From contig CAZBDU010000044.1 in assembly GCA_964490725.1 (NCBI GenBank), forward strand, positions 1 through 42,994: DNA of 42,994 nt, given 5' to 3'. The notes under the pieces are model-generated. The model was not told where the DNA came from. It did no database searches and worked only from the letters and a program-made list of their open reading frames with translations. Every line of letters begins with the position of its first letter. The stretch's first letter is position 1. The stretch comes from CAZBDU01 sp964490725. GTDB taxonomy: Bacteria > Spirochaetota > Spirochaetia > SZUA-6 > DRHE01. The position numbers were made by a program, and so were the translations under genes. This document shows, in pieces, positions 32,598-40,896 of the stretch.

Positions 32598-33380
32598 TCA
32601 CTGCCCGTCGTTGCCTGCCTGCGGACCCTGCCCGGGCTTCGCTGCCTGCCGCCGGGCCTCCTGCTGGAACTCCCGGGAGCGGTCGAAATGCCGCCGCATG
32701 CTCTGCGCCGCCGCGGCGCGGTCCCGGGCCTTGACCGCCGCGATGACCGCCCGGTGCTCCTCGATGGCGGAAAGAAGCCGCCCCATCACCCGCTCCCGGC
32801 CGATCTCCTTTTCGAACTCCTTGAAGAGTTGGATCACGTCGGAAATGAGCAGCGTGAGGATGGACTTCAGGATCGGGTTCTTGGAGTACTCGGCGATCTT
32901 GAGGTGGAAGACCATGTCTTCATCGAAGCTCGTCATGCCGTTCCTGATCCTCTCGGCGATGCTCCGCTGGACTGTCTCCAGCTCGGCGATCTCCCCGTCC
33001 CCGGCCCGCTGCGCCACCAGCTCGGCGGCGTACACCTCCAGCACGCAGCGGGTGTCCACCAGTGCATCGAAATCCCGGTCCTCCAGCTTCAGGACGTTGG
33101 CCAGCAGCCCCTCCAGGGCGTCCACCCCGATGGAGGCCACGTAGGTGCCGCTCTGGGGAACGGTCTTCAGGATCCCGTAGGTCTCCAGGCGCCGGAAGGC
33201 CCGGCTGATGGGACCGCGGGGAACGCCCAGCTTCTCTTCGATCTTCTTCTCCGAGGGCAGGCGATCTCCGGGCTTGAGCACCCCGGAAGCGATGAGCTCG
33301 CGGATCTGCTGGATCACCACGTCCACGGGATCGGGCAGATCGATGCGGTGGAAGTGGTCGATGAGCTGTCGGCTCGACAC
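32598..33380 (-). CDS. GntR/FadR-subfamily (FCD) transcriptional regulator B
   Basis: Transcription factor of 260 aa with an N-terminal winged helix (about 20-85: GDRLPSEKKIEEKLGVPRGP, then RRLETYGILKT) and a C-terminal FCD all-helical ligand domain (about 95-235). FCD regulators often bind a metal and an organic acid. It is a clear paralogue of the adjacent regulator A: both share HFxxIDLPDPVD, PQSGTYVASIGVDALEGLL and DEDMVFHLKIAE. The start is GTG 33380; no strong Shine-Dalgarno is present. It is the gene directly before the MalE-type binding protein, and the intergenic region upstream contains dyad symmetry that could be its operator. Confidence 0.92.
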   Translation of the reverse strand: MSSRQLIDHFHRIDLPDPVDVVIQQIRELIASGVLKPGDRLPSEKKIEEKLGVPRGPISRAFRRLETYGILKTVPQSGTYVASIGVDALEGLLANVLKLEDRDFDALVDTRCVLEVYAAELVAQRAGDGEIAELETVQRSIAERIRNGMTSFDEDMVFHLKIAEYSKNPILKSILTLLISDVIQLFKEFEKEIGRERVMGRLLSAIEEHRAVIAAVKARDRAAAAQSMRRHFDRSREFQQEARRQAAKPGQGPQAGNDGQ

Positions 33381-33393
33381 GGCATGTCCTTAC

Positions 33394-33424
33394 TAGCAGG
33401 TAACAACTACCAGCTAATAGGTAG
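33394..33424. promoter_or_regulatory. Likely GntR operator between the two paralogous regulators
   Basis: TAGCAGGTA (33394-33402) and TACCAGCTA (33408-33416) form a 9-bp inverted repeat with one mismatch around a 5-nt centre. CTACC (33407-33411) and GGTAG (33420-33424) form a second, overlapping dyad. On the minus strand a TTGACG/TAAACT pair lies just upstream (about 33427-33455), so a bound repressor would cover the transcript start. Confidence 0.5.
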
Positions 33425-33488
33425 TTTAACAGAAAATGTCGTGACGTCAAGGGGGTATCGCAAGAAAAGTTCTCCTGAAGTTGTGGTG

Positions 33489-34238
33489 CTACCGGCTGTG
33501 GGCCTGGCGCAGGAGGCGCCTGCGGAACTCTCTGGAGAGCTCGAAGTGGCGCTTCATGGCGCCGGCGGCCTCCTGGGGACTTCGCGAGCGGATGGCGGCG
33601 ACGATCCGCTCGTGCTCCTCGATCGCGTCCACCAGGCGCCGGTGAACGGCCTGCGCTCCGATGTGCTTTTCCAGCTCTCTGAACAGCTGCAGCACGTCGG
33701 AAACAAGCAGGGTGACGATGGACTTGAGGATCGGGTTGCCGCAGAGCTCGGCGATCTTGAGATGGAAAACCATGTCCTCGTCGAAGCTGTGCAGCCCGCC
33801 GCGGATCTTGGCAGCGATGTCGAGCTGGATGCGGCCAAGCTCCTCGATCTGCGCATCCGTGGCGTCCTGGGCCATCAGCTCGGCTGCATGGATCTCCAGG
33901 ACGTAGCGCGTGTCGTCCAGCGCCTCCAGGTCCCTGTCCTCGAGCTTCAGCACGTTGGTCAACAGCCCCTCCAGGGCGTCCACGCCGATGGAGGCCACGT
34001 AGGTGCCGCTCTGCGGGACCGTCTTGAGGATGCCGTACGTCTCCAGCCTCCGGAGGGCCTTGCTGATCGCGCCCCGGGCAACGCCCATCTTCTCCTCGAT
34101 GCTTTTCTCCGAAGGCAGACGGTCCCCGGGCTTCAACAGCCCGGAGTGGATCAGGTCGCGGATCTGCTGGATCACCAGATCCACCGGGTCGGGAAGGTCG
34201 ATCTTGCGAAAATGATCGAGCAGCGTCTTGCGGGACAT
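33489..34238 (-). CDS. GntR/FadR-subfamily (FCD) transcriptional regulator A
   Basis: Regulator of 249 aa, paralogous to the next gene downstream. The winged helix spans about 20-85 (GDRLPSEKSIEEKMGVARGA) and the FCD domain about 95-230, with HSFDEDMVFHLKIAELCGNP. The pair probably arose by duplication; FCD-domain differences suggest they read different ligands or one a pathway intermediate. ATG 34238 lacks a Shine-Dalgarno. TTGACA lies at 34278-34283 on the minus strand, with GAGAAT 18 nt further downstream, suggesting its own promoter inside the 3' end of the cyclase gene. It is followed after 108 nt by regulator B. Confidence 0.9.
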   Translation of the reverse strand: MSRKTLLDHFRKIDLPDPVDLVIQQIRDLIHSGLLKPGDRLPSEKSIEEKMGVARGAISKALRRLETYGILKTVPQSGTYVASIGVDALEGLLTNVLKLEDRDLEALDDTRYVLEIHAAELMAQDATDAQIEELGRIQLDIAAKIRGGLHSFDEDMVFHLKIAELCGNPILKSIVTLLVSDVLQLFRELEKHIGAQAVHRRLVDAIEEHERIVAAIRSRSPQEAAGAMKRHFELSREFRRRLLRQAHSR

Positions 34239-34279
34239 GGCCGGCTAGGGGCGATTCTCGGGGCAGGCGTCCTGGTCTG

Positions 34280-34987
34280 TCAACCCTGCAGAGTGCCGGT
34301 GCGCTCGCTTGAGCCCTCGTCGATGGCGACGACCCGCGCCGGGCTGCCCCCCGCGCCCTGGATGGCCATGGGCAGGCAAAAGAACGTCCAGCGCCTTCGC
34401 CCCATCCTGGCGATCTCCTCCAGGTACACCTCCTCGACCAGCGGCACCCCCGCACCCAGCAGTATCTTGTGGGCCACGGGCCCTTTGTCGGCGGGAAGAT
34501 AGGGGTCGTACAGGTCGATGCTGAGCCCGTCGGTGCCGACGACCTTTGCCTTCCGCTCCACCAGCCAGGCCGCGCCGCTTTCATCCAGCGCCGGCCAGTC
34601 CATCAGGTACTCCCGGGTGAACCCGCGGCGAGCTCCCCAGCCGGTATGGAGCATCACGATGTCTGCCTCCACCATGTGGGCGGCCGCCTCCCGGAGCACC
34701 TCCGCGCTGATGGCGCCCCTCTCCTCCAGCAAGGGCACCTCTGCCACGATCCCCTCGCCGATCCAGGTCTCCACCGGCACCTGGTCGAGGGCCGCCCCCT
34801 CGGCCAGCTTGTGGTAGGGCACGTCGACATGCGTGGCGGTGTGCGTGTTGAGGGCCAGCTTCTCCACGTTGGCATCGTGTCTCGGGATGTAGAGCATTCT
34901 CTCCACCGTCGGCGGGTCCAGGGTGGGCCAGCACGGGCAGTTGTGGTAGAGCGGCTGGGTCAGATCGAGCACCTTCTTGATCTTCAT
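34280..34987 (-). CDS. Cyclase family protein (kynurenine formamidase-like metal hydrolase)
   Basis: Metal-dependent hydrolase of the cyclase/KynB fold (235 aa). The metal motif reads H49-T-A-T-H53-V-D55-V-P-Y-H59, and the N-terminus VLDLTQPLYHNCPCWP is typical. Family members hydrolyse formyl-kynurenine, isatin or cyclic amides and esters; some are in sugar-acid operons with no assigned reaction. The position between an RbsABC-type transporter operon and two GntR genes suggests a ring-opening step on the imported compound (inference). ATG 34987 follows a 98-nt gap that contains a strong terminator-like hairpin. Confidence 0.88.
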   Translation of the reverse strand: MKIKKVLDLTQPLYHNCPCWPTLDPPTVERMLYIPRHDANVEKLALNTHTATHVDVPYHKLAEGAALDQVPVETWIGEGIVAEVPLLEERGAISAEVLREAAAHMVEADIVMLHTGWGARRGFTREYLMDWPALDESGAAWLVERKAKVVGTDGLSIDLYDPYLPADKGPVAHKILLGAGVPLVEEVYLEEIARMGRRRWTFFCLPMAIQGAGGSPARVVAIDEGSSERTGTLQG

Positions 34988-35005
34988 CGTTTCCCCCGGA
35001 AAAGC

Positions 35006-35039
35006 GCAGGGCCCACCGGAACGCTCCGGTGGGCCCTGC
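35006..35039 (-). terminator. Strong hairpin, probable terminator or attenuator
   Basis: GCAGGGCCCACCGGA (35006-35020) pairs perfectly over 15 bp with its complement at 35025-35039, loop ACGC. On the minus strand it is followed by GCGCTTTTCC, a short T-run. It lies after the RbsB-type gene and before the cyclase gene, so it would end or reduce transcription of the upstream operon. Confidence 0.65.
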
Positions 35040-35085
35040 TCTGAATCCCATCAACTCCTGCCCCAGGCGCAGAGCCTCCTGGCTC

Positions 35086-36246
35086 TCACTTGGGCACCGG
35101 GATTTTGGGAGCGGGCTTGCCCTCCTTCTGCAGAGCGACGAACTGCTTGGTCCAATCCTGAGGAAAATACCCGCTTGCCACCCCGCCTTCCGGGGTGTTC
35201 TTCAGCCACGCCTCCAGCTCGGGCTGCTCGATCGTCAGCAGCGGCGCCACCAGATCGTGGGGAACGTCCTCCCCGGCAAGGATCTCCACGGCAACCCAGA
35301 GCCCGATCTGGGACATTCCCGGCGGGCTGGAGATGGAAAAGGTGGTGTACCCGGTGGCGTCGTGCTGCTCCTTCCACCACTTCAGCTCCACGTAGCGGTT
35401 GCCCATGCAGATGATCGGGTAGGGACGCCCCGCGGCCTTGAAGGCCTGCGCGGCGCCGTAGCCGTCGCCGCCCTGGTCCACCACGCCGTCGATCTTGGGC
35501 AGCGTGGGCAGCACCTGGGCGACCGCCTTTTGGGACACCGTCTGGGTCCAGTCCCCGTGCACGGAGGCCAGCACCTTCAGCCCCGGCCACTCCTTCTCCC
35601 CCTTTACCACTCCCTCGTGGATGGCGGGATCGATCGAGGTGCCCGCCAGCCCGCGAATCTCCAGGATATTGCCCTTCCCGCTCAGGCGGCCGTTGAGATA
35701 CTTCATCTCGTCGTAGCCCATGGAGGGATAGTCCAGGTCGATCCGCCACGCCGACGGCTCGGTCACGATGCCGTCAAAGGAGACCACCACCACTCCCGCA
35801 TCGTGGGCCGCCTTCACCGCGCCGTTGATGGCCGTGGGGGAGGCCGCATCGATGACGATGGCGTCGTAGCCCTCCAGGACCAGGCTCTGCACCTGCGCCG
35901 CCTGGGCGGTCGCCGAGTTCTCGGCGGTGGTGAAAGACTTCACCTCCTTGAGGATGCCCTTGCTCACCGCCTCCTGGCCCGCCTGCTCCCAGGTCTTCAG
36001 CATGGCCTGCCGCCATGAATTGCCTGCGTAGTTGTTGCTCAGGGCTACCCGCATCTGCGAAGTATCCTTGGTCGTCGGCANNNNNNNNNNCGCCCATTTA
36101 CCGGTGGGCGCCCCGGCCGCGGGCTCGGGCGCCGGCGACGCCGGCCCGGAGCTTTCCTTTGTCCCGGCGGCGAAGGCTCCCGTGGCGACAGCCGCGACGA
36201 GGACGCAAACCAGGAGCGCCGGGAAAAGAGATCGCTTGTGCTTCAT
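35086..36246 (-). CDS. Periplasmic sugar-binding protein, RbsB type (contains 10-N gap)
   Basis: Type 1 periplasmic binding protein of about 386 aa for the adjacent ribose-class ABC transporter. The signal peptide MKHKRSLFPALLVCVLVAAV ends in GAFA-AGTKESSG, followed by a low-complexity Pro/Ala linker. The core begins RVALSNNYAGNSWRQAML and has VLEGYDAIVIDAASPTAING and VVSFDGI, the ribose-binding-like hinge layout. AGGAGG 6 nt before ATG 36246 fixes the start. Ten Ns (36081-36090) fall in the linker, so four residues are unknown and the frame there is assumed. It is the last gene of its operon, which is unusual for a binding protein and may be compensated by an internal promoter just upstream. 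Confidence 0.88.
   Translation of the reverse strand: MKHKRSLFPALLVCVLVAAVATGAFAAGTKESSGPASPAPEPAAGAPTGKWAXXXXPTTKDTSQMRVALSNNYAGNSWRQAMLKTWEQAGQEAVSKGILKEVKSFTTAENSATAQAAQVQSLVLEGYDAIVIDAASPTAINGAVKAAHDAGVVVVSFDGIVTEPSAWRIDLDYPSMGYDEMKYLNGRLSGKGNILEIRGLAGTSIDPAIHEGVVKGEKEWPGLKVLASVHGDWTQTVSQKAVAQVLPTLPKIDGVVDQGGDGYGAAQAFKAAGRPYPIICMGNRYVELKWWKEQHDATGYTTFSISSPPGMSQIGLWVAVEILAGEDVPHDLVAPLLTIEQPELEAWLKNTPEGGVASGYFPQDWTKQFVALQKEGKPAPKIPVPK
36081..36090. other. Assembly gap (10 N)
   Basis: Ten consecutive Ns, a typical scaffold-gap placeholder whose true size is unknown. It lies inside the linker region of the RbsB-type gene. Confidence 0.99.
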
Positions 36247-36285
36247 TCTCAACCTCCTCGACATTTTTCTTGATCTCTTCTCTAA

Positions 36286-36315
36286 AGTCTGGTTCAGCGG
36301 AACTGCGGCTGTCAA
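36286..36315 (-). promoter_or_regulatory. Possible internal promoter of the RbsB-type gene
   Basis: Minus strand: perfect TTGACA (36310-36315), an 18-nt spacer, CAGACT (36286-36291, 3/6). It would give a 30-35 nt leader with a good ribosome binding site and could provide extra expression of the binding protein. Confidence 0.3.
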
Positions 36316-36334
36316 ATTCGCCCCGCGCGGCGGG

Positions 36335-36649
36335 CTAGCCGCTGCCGAGCTGCTGGTGGACCACCTGGAAGCCCGACCAGGTGATGTCCCGGCAGAGGGC
36401 GGCCAGCTTCGGGAACGCCTCCTGGTGCTCCCTGGAGGCCACCCACTGCAGCCGCAGCTCCTCGCTGTCGAAGGCCAGCTCGATCTGGTAGCGCCGCAGG
36501 GCGTTCTGCATCTTCAGCATGGCCACCCTGCGGAAGCCCTCCTGAACGCGGATGGCCGGAACGAAAGCGGTGCGGAAAGCCTCTTCCAGCTCCCGCTCCT
36601 TCCCGGCCAGCACCTCCAGGATCATGTGCAGCTCGATCACGATCCTCAC
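36335..36649 (-). CDS. Small ABM-like (antibiotic biosynthesis monooxygenase fold) protein
   Basis: A 104-aa protein with the dimeric alpha/beta-barrel pattern: strand MILEVLAGKERELEEAF, then PAIRVQEGFRRVAMLK, and finally YQIELAFDSEELRLQWVAS. Such small proteins include monooxygenases, mutarotase-like and heme-degrading proteins; many have no known reaction. It lies between an MBL-fold hydrolase and the binding protein in a transporter operon, so a role in handling the imported substrate, for example isomerisation, is plausible but unproven. The start used is GTG 36649; ATG 36625 is an alternative. Confidence 0.75.
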   Translation of the reverse strand: MRIVIELHMILEVLAGKERELEEAFRTAFVPAIRVQEGFRRVAMLKMQNALRRYQIELAFDSEELRLQWVASREHQEAFPKLAALCRDITWSGFQVVHQQLGSG

Positions 36650-36705
36650 TCCCTTCCCGGTTCCCGGCGCGCCGGCCGGCCGCCGGAACGCCCCAGGCCC
36701 CGCCC

Positions 36706-37440
36706 TCAGCCGAACTGGAAGCTCTCTCCAGGCTGCAGGCGCACCAGCCGCACCCCGGGCGCCCGCACCCGCATCTCCGCTTCCAGGCGGTCCAGGTCGA
36801 GCATCTGGTTGGCAAACGTCCCATGATGGACCGGGATCAGCACCTCCGGCAGGATCAGCGAGGCCGCATAGGCCGCCTCCCGGTAGCCCATGTTGTACTT
36901 TCCACCCACCGTGCAGACGGCCAGCTGCGGCGCGTACAGGTCACGGATCAGCGCCATATCCCCGAACACGCCGGTATCCCCCGAGTAGTAGAGGGCGGGG
37001 CCCTCCGGCAGGCGCAGAACGTAGCCCGTGGAGCCGGAACCCGGCACGACCGTCCCGTCCTTCTGGAACTCCTCCCCCAGGATCTCCGAGGTGTGGTGGG
37101 CTGTCACCATGGTCAGCGTGAAGTCGTCGGTCTCCCAGCTGCCGCCGATGTTCAGCGGGTAGGAGCCTTCGTCATAGGCGATCCCCTTGTGGTCGGCATA
37201 GATCCCGATCTCCGGGGTGCATATCAGCTTTGCCCCCGTCTGCCTGACGATGGCCAGGGAGTCGCCGATGTGGTCGTCGTGTCCGTGGGTGACGCACACC
37301 GCCGTGGCCTTGCGGATGTCGCTCAGCTTCAGCGTGCACTTCGGGTTGCCCTCGATCCAGGGATCGAAGTAGATCGTATGCCCCTTGGCCTCCACCTGGA
37401 GGGAGGCGTGCCCCAGCCAGGTCACCTTCACCGTTGTCAT
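36706..37440 (-). CDS. MBL-fold metal-dependent hydrolase (UPF0173 type)
   Basis: Metallo-beta-lactamase-fold hydrolase of 244 aa. The metal site is H52-G-H54-D-D56-H57, with further ligands in TAHHTS, YYSGDTGVFGDM and the C-terminal PVHHGTFA. The N-terminus VKVTWLGHASLQVEAKG and FDPW match the UPF0173/UlaG-related group, often lactonases or phosphodiesterases. It sits 14 nt after the last permease gene of the RbsC pair, inside the operon. With the UlaG-like protein at 27053 it is the second enzyme of this fold in the same gene block. Confidence 0.88.
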   Translation of the reverse strand: MTTVKVTWLGHASLQVEAKGHTIYFDPWIEGNPKCTLKLSDIRKATAVCVTHGHDDHIGDSLAIVRQTGAKLICTPEIGIYADHKGIAYDEGSYPLNIGGSWETDDFTLTMVTAHHTSEILGEEFQKDGTVVPGSGSTGYVLRLPEGPALYYSGDTGVFGDMALIRDLYAPQLAVCTVGGKYNMGYREAAYAASLILPEVLIPVHHGTFANQMLDLDRLEAEMRVRAPGVRLVRLQPGESFQFG

Positions 37441-37454
37441 ACCGCATCACTCCT

Positions 37455-38399
37455 TCAACGTTCCTTCTCACCCCCGCCCGCCACGATCACCGCCACGATG
37501 ACCACCCCGGTCAGCGCCACCCGCAGGCCCTCGTTGATGCCGAAGGTGTTGAGCATGGCCTGCAGCAGATAGAGAAACATGGCGGCGCCCCAGATGCCGG
37601 GGACGTTCGATCTGCCGCCGGCCACACTGGAGCCCCCCAGAATGACCACCGCGATGGATCCCAGGAGGTAGTCCGAGCCCAGGTCCAGGGAAGCGCCCCC
37701 GGAAAAGGCGGCCAGCAGGGCACCGGATATGGCCGCCAGAAAGCCCGAAATGACGTAGGTGAGCAGCTTGACGCGGTCCACCTTGATGCCCACCAGCCGG
37801 GCCGCCTTGGTGTTCTGGCCGATCGCCGTGACCGACCTGCCGTAGACCGTGCGCGCCAGGACGAAGCCCATGAGCACGGCGAACGCTACGGTCACCAGGG
37901 CGATGACCGGGATGCCGAAGACGCGGGCCACCACGAAATTGGCCAGCGCTTCCGGCGGCTCCACCAGGTAGCCCCGCTCGTAGGTGATCGCCGCCGAAAG
38001 GACGATCAGGTTGGAGGCCAGGGTGGCCACGATGGGCGGGATGCGCAGCAGCCAGATCAGGCCGTAGTTGAACAGCCCCACGGTGATCCCGGCCAGCAGG
38101 GTCAGCAGCAGGCCCCAGGGGATGTTTCCCGGCACTCCGTCCATCACCCTCATGGCGATTCCGCCCCCCAGGGTCATGACCGACGGCACCGACAGATCGA
38201 TGTTGCCGGGGCCCAGGGTGATCACCAGCATCTGGCCGATGCCCACGATCACTGAGAAGACCGCGAAGCTGAGGGTGGCGGAGATGGTCTGGCCCGCGCT
38301 CTGGGCATGGACCAGGGAGACAGTAAGCCAGATGAGGATGGAGGCGATGAACGACCACGTCCACGATTGGTTTCGGATCCAGTTCACTATCCGGTTCAT
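37455..38399 (-). CDS. Ribose-class ABC transporter permease (RbsC type), subunit 2
   Basis: Membrane subunit of a CUT2/ribose-type importer (314 aa, about 8-10 helices). It carries the family pattern LVITLGPGNIDLSVPSVMTL, followed by VIVILGGSSVAGGRSNVPG in the second half. ATG 38399 is the start: homology begins there (MNRIVNWIRNQSW) and it follows the upstream permease stop by 2 nt. Two different RbsC-type permeases in tandem imply a heterodimeric channel, as in AI-2/rhamnose-type systems. Confidence 0.92.
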   Translation of the reverse strand: MNRIVNWIRNQSWTWSFIASILIWLTVSLVHAQSAGQTISATLSFAVFSVIVGIGQMLVITLGPGNIDLSVPSVMTLGGGIAMRVMDGVPGNIPWGLLLTLLAGITVGLFNYGLIWLLRIPPIVATLASNLIVLSAAITYERGYLVEPPEALANFVVARVFGIPVIALVTVAFAVLMGFVLARTVYGRSVTAIGQNTKAARLVGIKVDRVKLLTYVISGFLAAISGALLAAFSGGASLDLGSDYLLGSIAVVILGGSSVAGGRSNVPGIWGAAMFLYLLQAMLNTFGINEGLRVALTGVVIVAVIVAGGGEKER

Positions 38400-38401
38400 G
38401 G

Positions 38402-39334
38402 CTATCTTGTCCCGCGTGCGGTGATCAGGCGCCCGGCCAGGACCAGCACCAGGATGATCCCCTGTGCGCCGATCTGCCAGTCGGGGGAGATGTCCACGAA
38501 GGACAGGAAGGAGCCCGCCAGAGTCATCGTTATCGCTCCCAGCACGGCGCCCACCGGAGATATGCGTCCCCCCACGAAATCGCCGCCCCCCAGGATCACC
38601 CCGGCGATGCTCAGGAGGGTGTACTGTGAGGCCAGGTTCGCGTCCGCGGAGGTCGTGGTCCCGGCCAGGCTCAGCCCGGCCAGAACCCCGAACAGGCCGG
38701 CCAGGCAGTAGGCGGCGACCTTGCCGGACAGCACCGACCAGCCCGCCCGCGAGACGGCCATGGCATTCCCGCCGATGCCCCGCAGCACCACCCCGTAGCC
38801 GGACCGCATCAGGGCGAAGTAGGCGATGAGCCCGATGGCTGCGGCCACGATGATCGGCAGCGGCACCACCGGCGGGCTCAACGACACCGCGGCCTGGAGC
38901 CACCCGGGCGCGGCGCCGCCGGGTCTGGGCAGGATCAGCAGGGCGACCCCCCGCCACACGTAGGACATGCCCAGGGTGACCACGATGGCCGGCACCCGGC
39001 GTGTATGGATCAGGGCGCCCAGCAGTCCGTACATGACGATGGAAAGCGCCAGGGCGCCGAAGCCCAGCAGAGCGGACCTGGGCAGGATCTGAACGGCTAT
39101 GGTGGCCACCATGCTGACGAAGGCGCCCACCGAGAGGTCCAGATCGTTCACCATGATGATGAGCATCTGCCCCACGGTGGCGAACACCAGGGGAATCGCC
39201 AGGTTCAGAAGCAGCTTGAAACCCAGATAGCTCATGGTGCGCGGCTGGATGTAGAAGAGCGGCAGGAGGATCACGGCCACCGCTACCACCGGCATGAGCT
39301 GCCGTGCCATGCCCCTGCGCACGCGCCTGGTCAT
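38402..39334 (-). CDS. Ribose-class ABC transporter permease (RbsC type), subunit 1
   Basis: Membrane subunit of 310 aa with the RbsC layout: MLIIMVNDLDLSVGAFVSMV in the first half and AGVILGGGDFVGGRISPVG in the second. GGGGAG about 8 nt before ATG 39334 supports the start. It follows the ATPase gene by 24 nt and precedes the second permease by 2 nt. Confidence 0.92.
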   Translation of the reverse strand: MTRRVRRGMARQLMPVVAVAVILLPLFYIQPRTMSYLGFKLLLNLAIPLVFATVGQMLIIMVNDLDLSVGAFVSMVATIAVQILPRSALLGFGALALSIVMYGLLGALIHTRRVPAIVVTLGMSYVWRGVALLILPRPGGAAPGWLQAAVSLSPPVVPLPIIVAAAIGLIAYFALMRSGYGVVLRGIGGNAMAVSRAGWSVLSGKVAAYCLAGLFGVLAGLSLAGTTTSADANLASQYTLLSIAGVILGGGDFVGGRISPVGAVLGAITMTLAGSFLSFVDISPDWQIGAQGIILVLVLAGRLITARGTR

Positions 39335-39358
39335 GCTCTCACTCCCCTTCGATTCCTT

Positions 39359-40861
39359 CTACCGGCCTGGGTTCGAATTGCCGTCCTTGGGGGCGGCCTC
39401 GGAGAAGGCTGACTGAAGCACCCTGGCCTCGCTCAGCTCGTCTCTGCTCAGCTCGCTGACGATGGTCCGGTTTCTGAAGACGTAGATGCGGTCGCAGTTG
39501 CGCAGCTCCTCGGTCTCCGTGGTATACCACAGGAAGGTCCTGCCTCTGCGGGCCTCCTCCTTGATGAAGTCGTACACCTCCAGCTTGGTGTGCACGTCCA
39601 CCCCTCTCATGGGGTCGTCCATCAGCACGATGTCGGCCTCTGAGCCCAGCGCCCTGGCGAACAGGACCTTCTGCTGGTTGCCGCCGGAGAGGGAGAAGAT
39701 GTTGTTCCGGACGTCCGGGGTCTTGATCCCGATCAGGCCGCGCCACTTCTCGGCCAGCTCCACCTCCGATCCCGGATCGATCAGCGGCCCTCGGAGCAGG
39801 CGGTCGTAAGAGCAGACGGTGATGTTCTTGGCGATGGACCAGAGCGGGAAGACCCCGTCGGTCTGCCGGTCCCCGGCGATGAAGGACACCTTGCCCTCCA
39901 CCACGGTATCGCCGCGGCTCCTGCCCTCTGCACGGAACAGCCTCAGCAGCAGGTCGGTCTGTCCGTGTCCGGCCAGCCCCGAGAGGCCCACGATCTCGCC
40001 GCGGCGGACCAGCAGCTCAGGGACCTCTTCTCCGCCGGCCACCCTGGCGCGGACCACCACCGGGCCGGCCTCTCGCTCCGTGGAGACCGGGCGCCGGGCC
40101 GCCTGCTCGGCCCTCTCCTTCTGGGAGACGCCGCCCATCAGGCTCATCAGCTTTTCCCGATCCAGCTCCTTCGCCTCACCCACGGCCACCATCTGGCCGT
40201 CGCGCATCACGGCGATGCGATCCGAGGTCTCCAGGATCTCGGCCAGCGTGTGGGAGATGAAGATAATGCTCATGCCCTTGCCTACGGCGGCCCGGATGAA
40301 GCGGTGAAGCTGGGCGGAGACGTTCACGTCGAGGGAGGAGGTGGGCTCGTCGAGGATCACCACGTCCACCGGCTCCTCGGTCACGGTGAACGCCCTGGCG
40401 ATCTCCACCATCTGCCGTTCGGCGATCGACAGAGTGGCCACCTCGTCGAGGGGACCGATGCCGTGGCCGGGGAATATCTCCGACAGTACATCCATGATCA
40501 GCTTCGTGGCTCTGCCGCGCCAGCCCCGTCCCTGCAAGGAGCGGTGGAAGATCTTGGTGTTCTCCAGCACACTCAGGTTGGGGCAGAGCGACAGCTCCTG
40601 GAAGACGCAGCGGACGCCCAGCCGGTGGGCCTGACTCGCGGAGTAGTCCTGGGTTTGCAGCTGCCCGCGGACGAAGATCTCCCCCGAATCGGGCTTCTGC
40701 GTTCCCGCCAGCACGTGCATGAGGGTGGACTTACCGGCGCCGTTGTAGCCCACCAGTCCCAGACAGGTGCCCGCCTCCGCCGAGAGGTCCACGCCCGCCA
40801 GCGCCTTGACGGCCCCGAAGCTCTTCGAGATGTTCTCAAGTCGAGCGGTCTTGTCGCTCAT
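39359..40861 (-). CDS. Ribose-class ABC transporter ATPase (RbsA/MglA type, two ATPase domains)
   Basis: Double ATPase of 500 aa that powers the two permeases downstream. N-terminal domain: Walker A GYNGAGKST (38-46; the usual GENGAGKST has Y for E), signature LSIAERQMVEIARA, Walker B VVILDEPTSSLD and HTLAEI. C-terminal domain: the P-loop is degenerate (GLAGHGQTDLL), as is normal in this class, the signature is LSGGNQQKVLFARAL, and the Walker B region reads IVLMDDPMRGVDV with D for the catalytic E. The second site is therefore probably non-hydrolytic. GAGGAGG lies 4 nt before ATG 40861. It is the first gene of the minus-strand operon and is divergent from gnd across a 385-nt region. Confidence 0.94.
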   Translation of the reverse strand: MSDKTARLENISKSFGAVKALAGVDLSAEAGTCLGLVGYNGAGKSTLMHVLAGTQKPDSGEIFVRGQLQTQDYSASQAHRLGVRCVFQELSLCPNLSVLENTKIFHRSLQGRGWRGRATKLIMDVLSEIFPGHGIGPLDEVATLSIAERQMVEIARAFTVTEEPVDVVILDEPTSSLDVNVSAQLHRFIRAAVGKGMSIIFISHTLAEILETSDRIAVMRDGQMVAVGEAKELDREKLMSLMGGVSQKERAEQAARRPVSTEREAGPVVVRARVAGGEEVPELLVRRGEIVGLSGLAGHGQTDLLLRLFRAEGRSRGDTVVEGKVSFIAGDRQTDGVFPLWSIAKNITVCSYDRLLRGPLIDPGSEVELAEKWRGLIGIKTPDVRNNIFSLSGGNQQKVLFARALGSEADIVLMDDPMRGVDVHTKLEVYDFIKEEARRGRTFLWYTTETEELRNCDRIYVFRNRTIVSELSRDELSEARVLQSAFSEAAPKDGNSNPGR

Positions 40862-40896
40862 GGCGCCTCCTCGTACACGGCAATATGCTGCACAGC

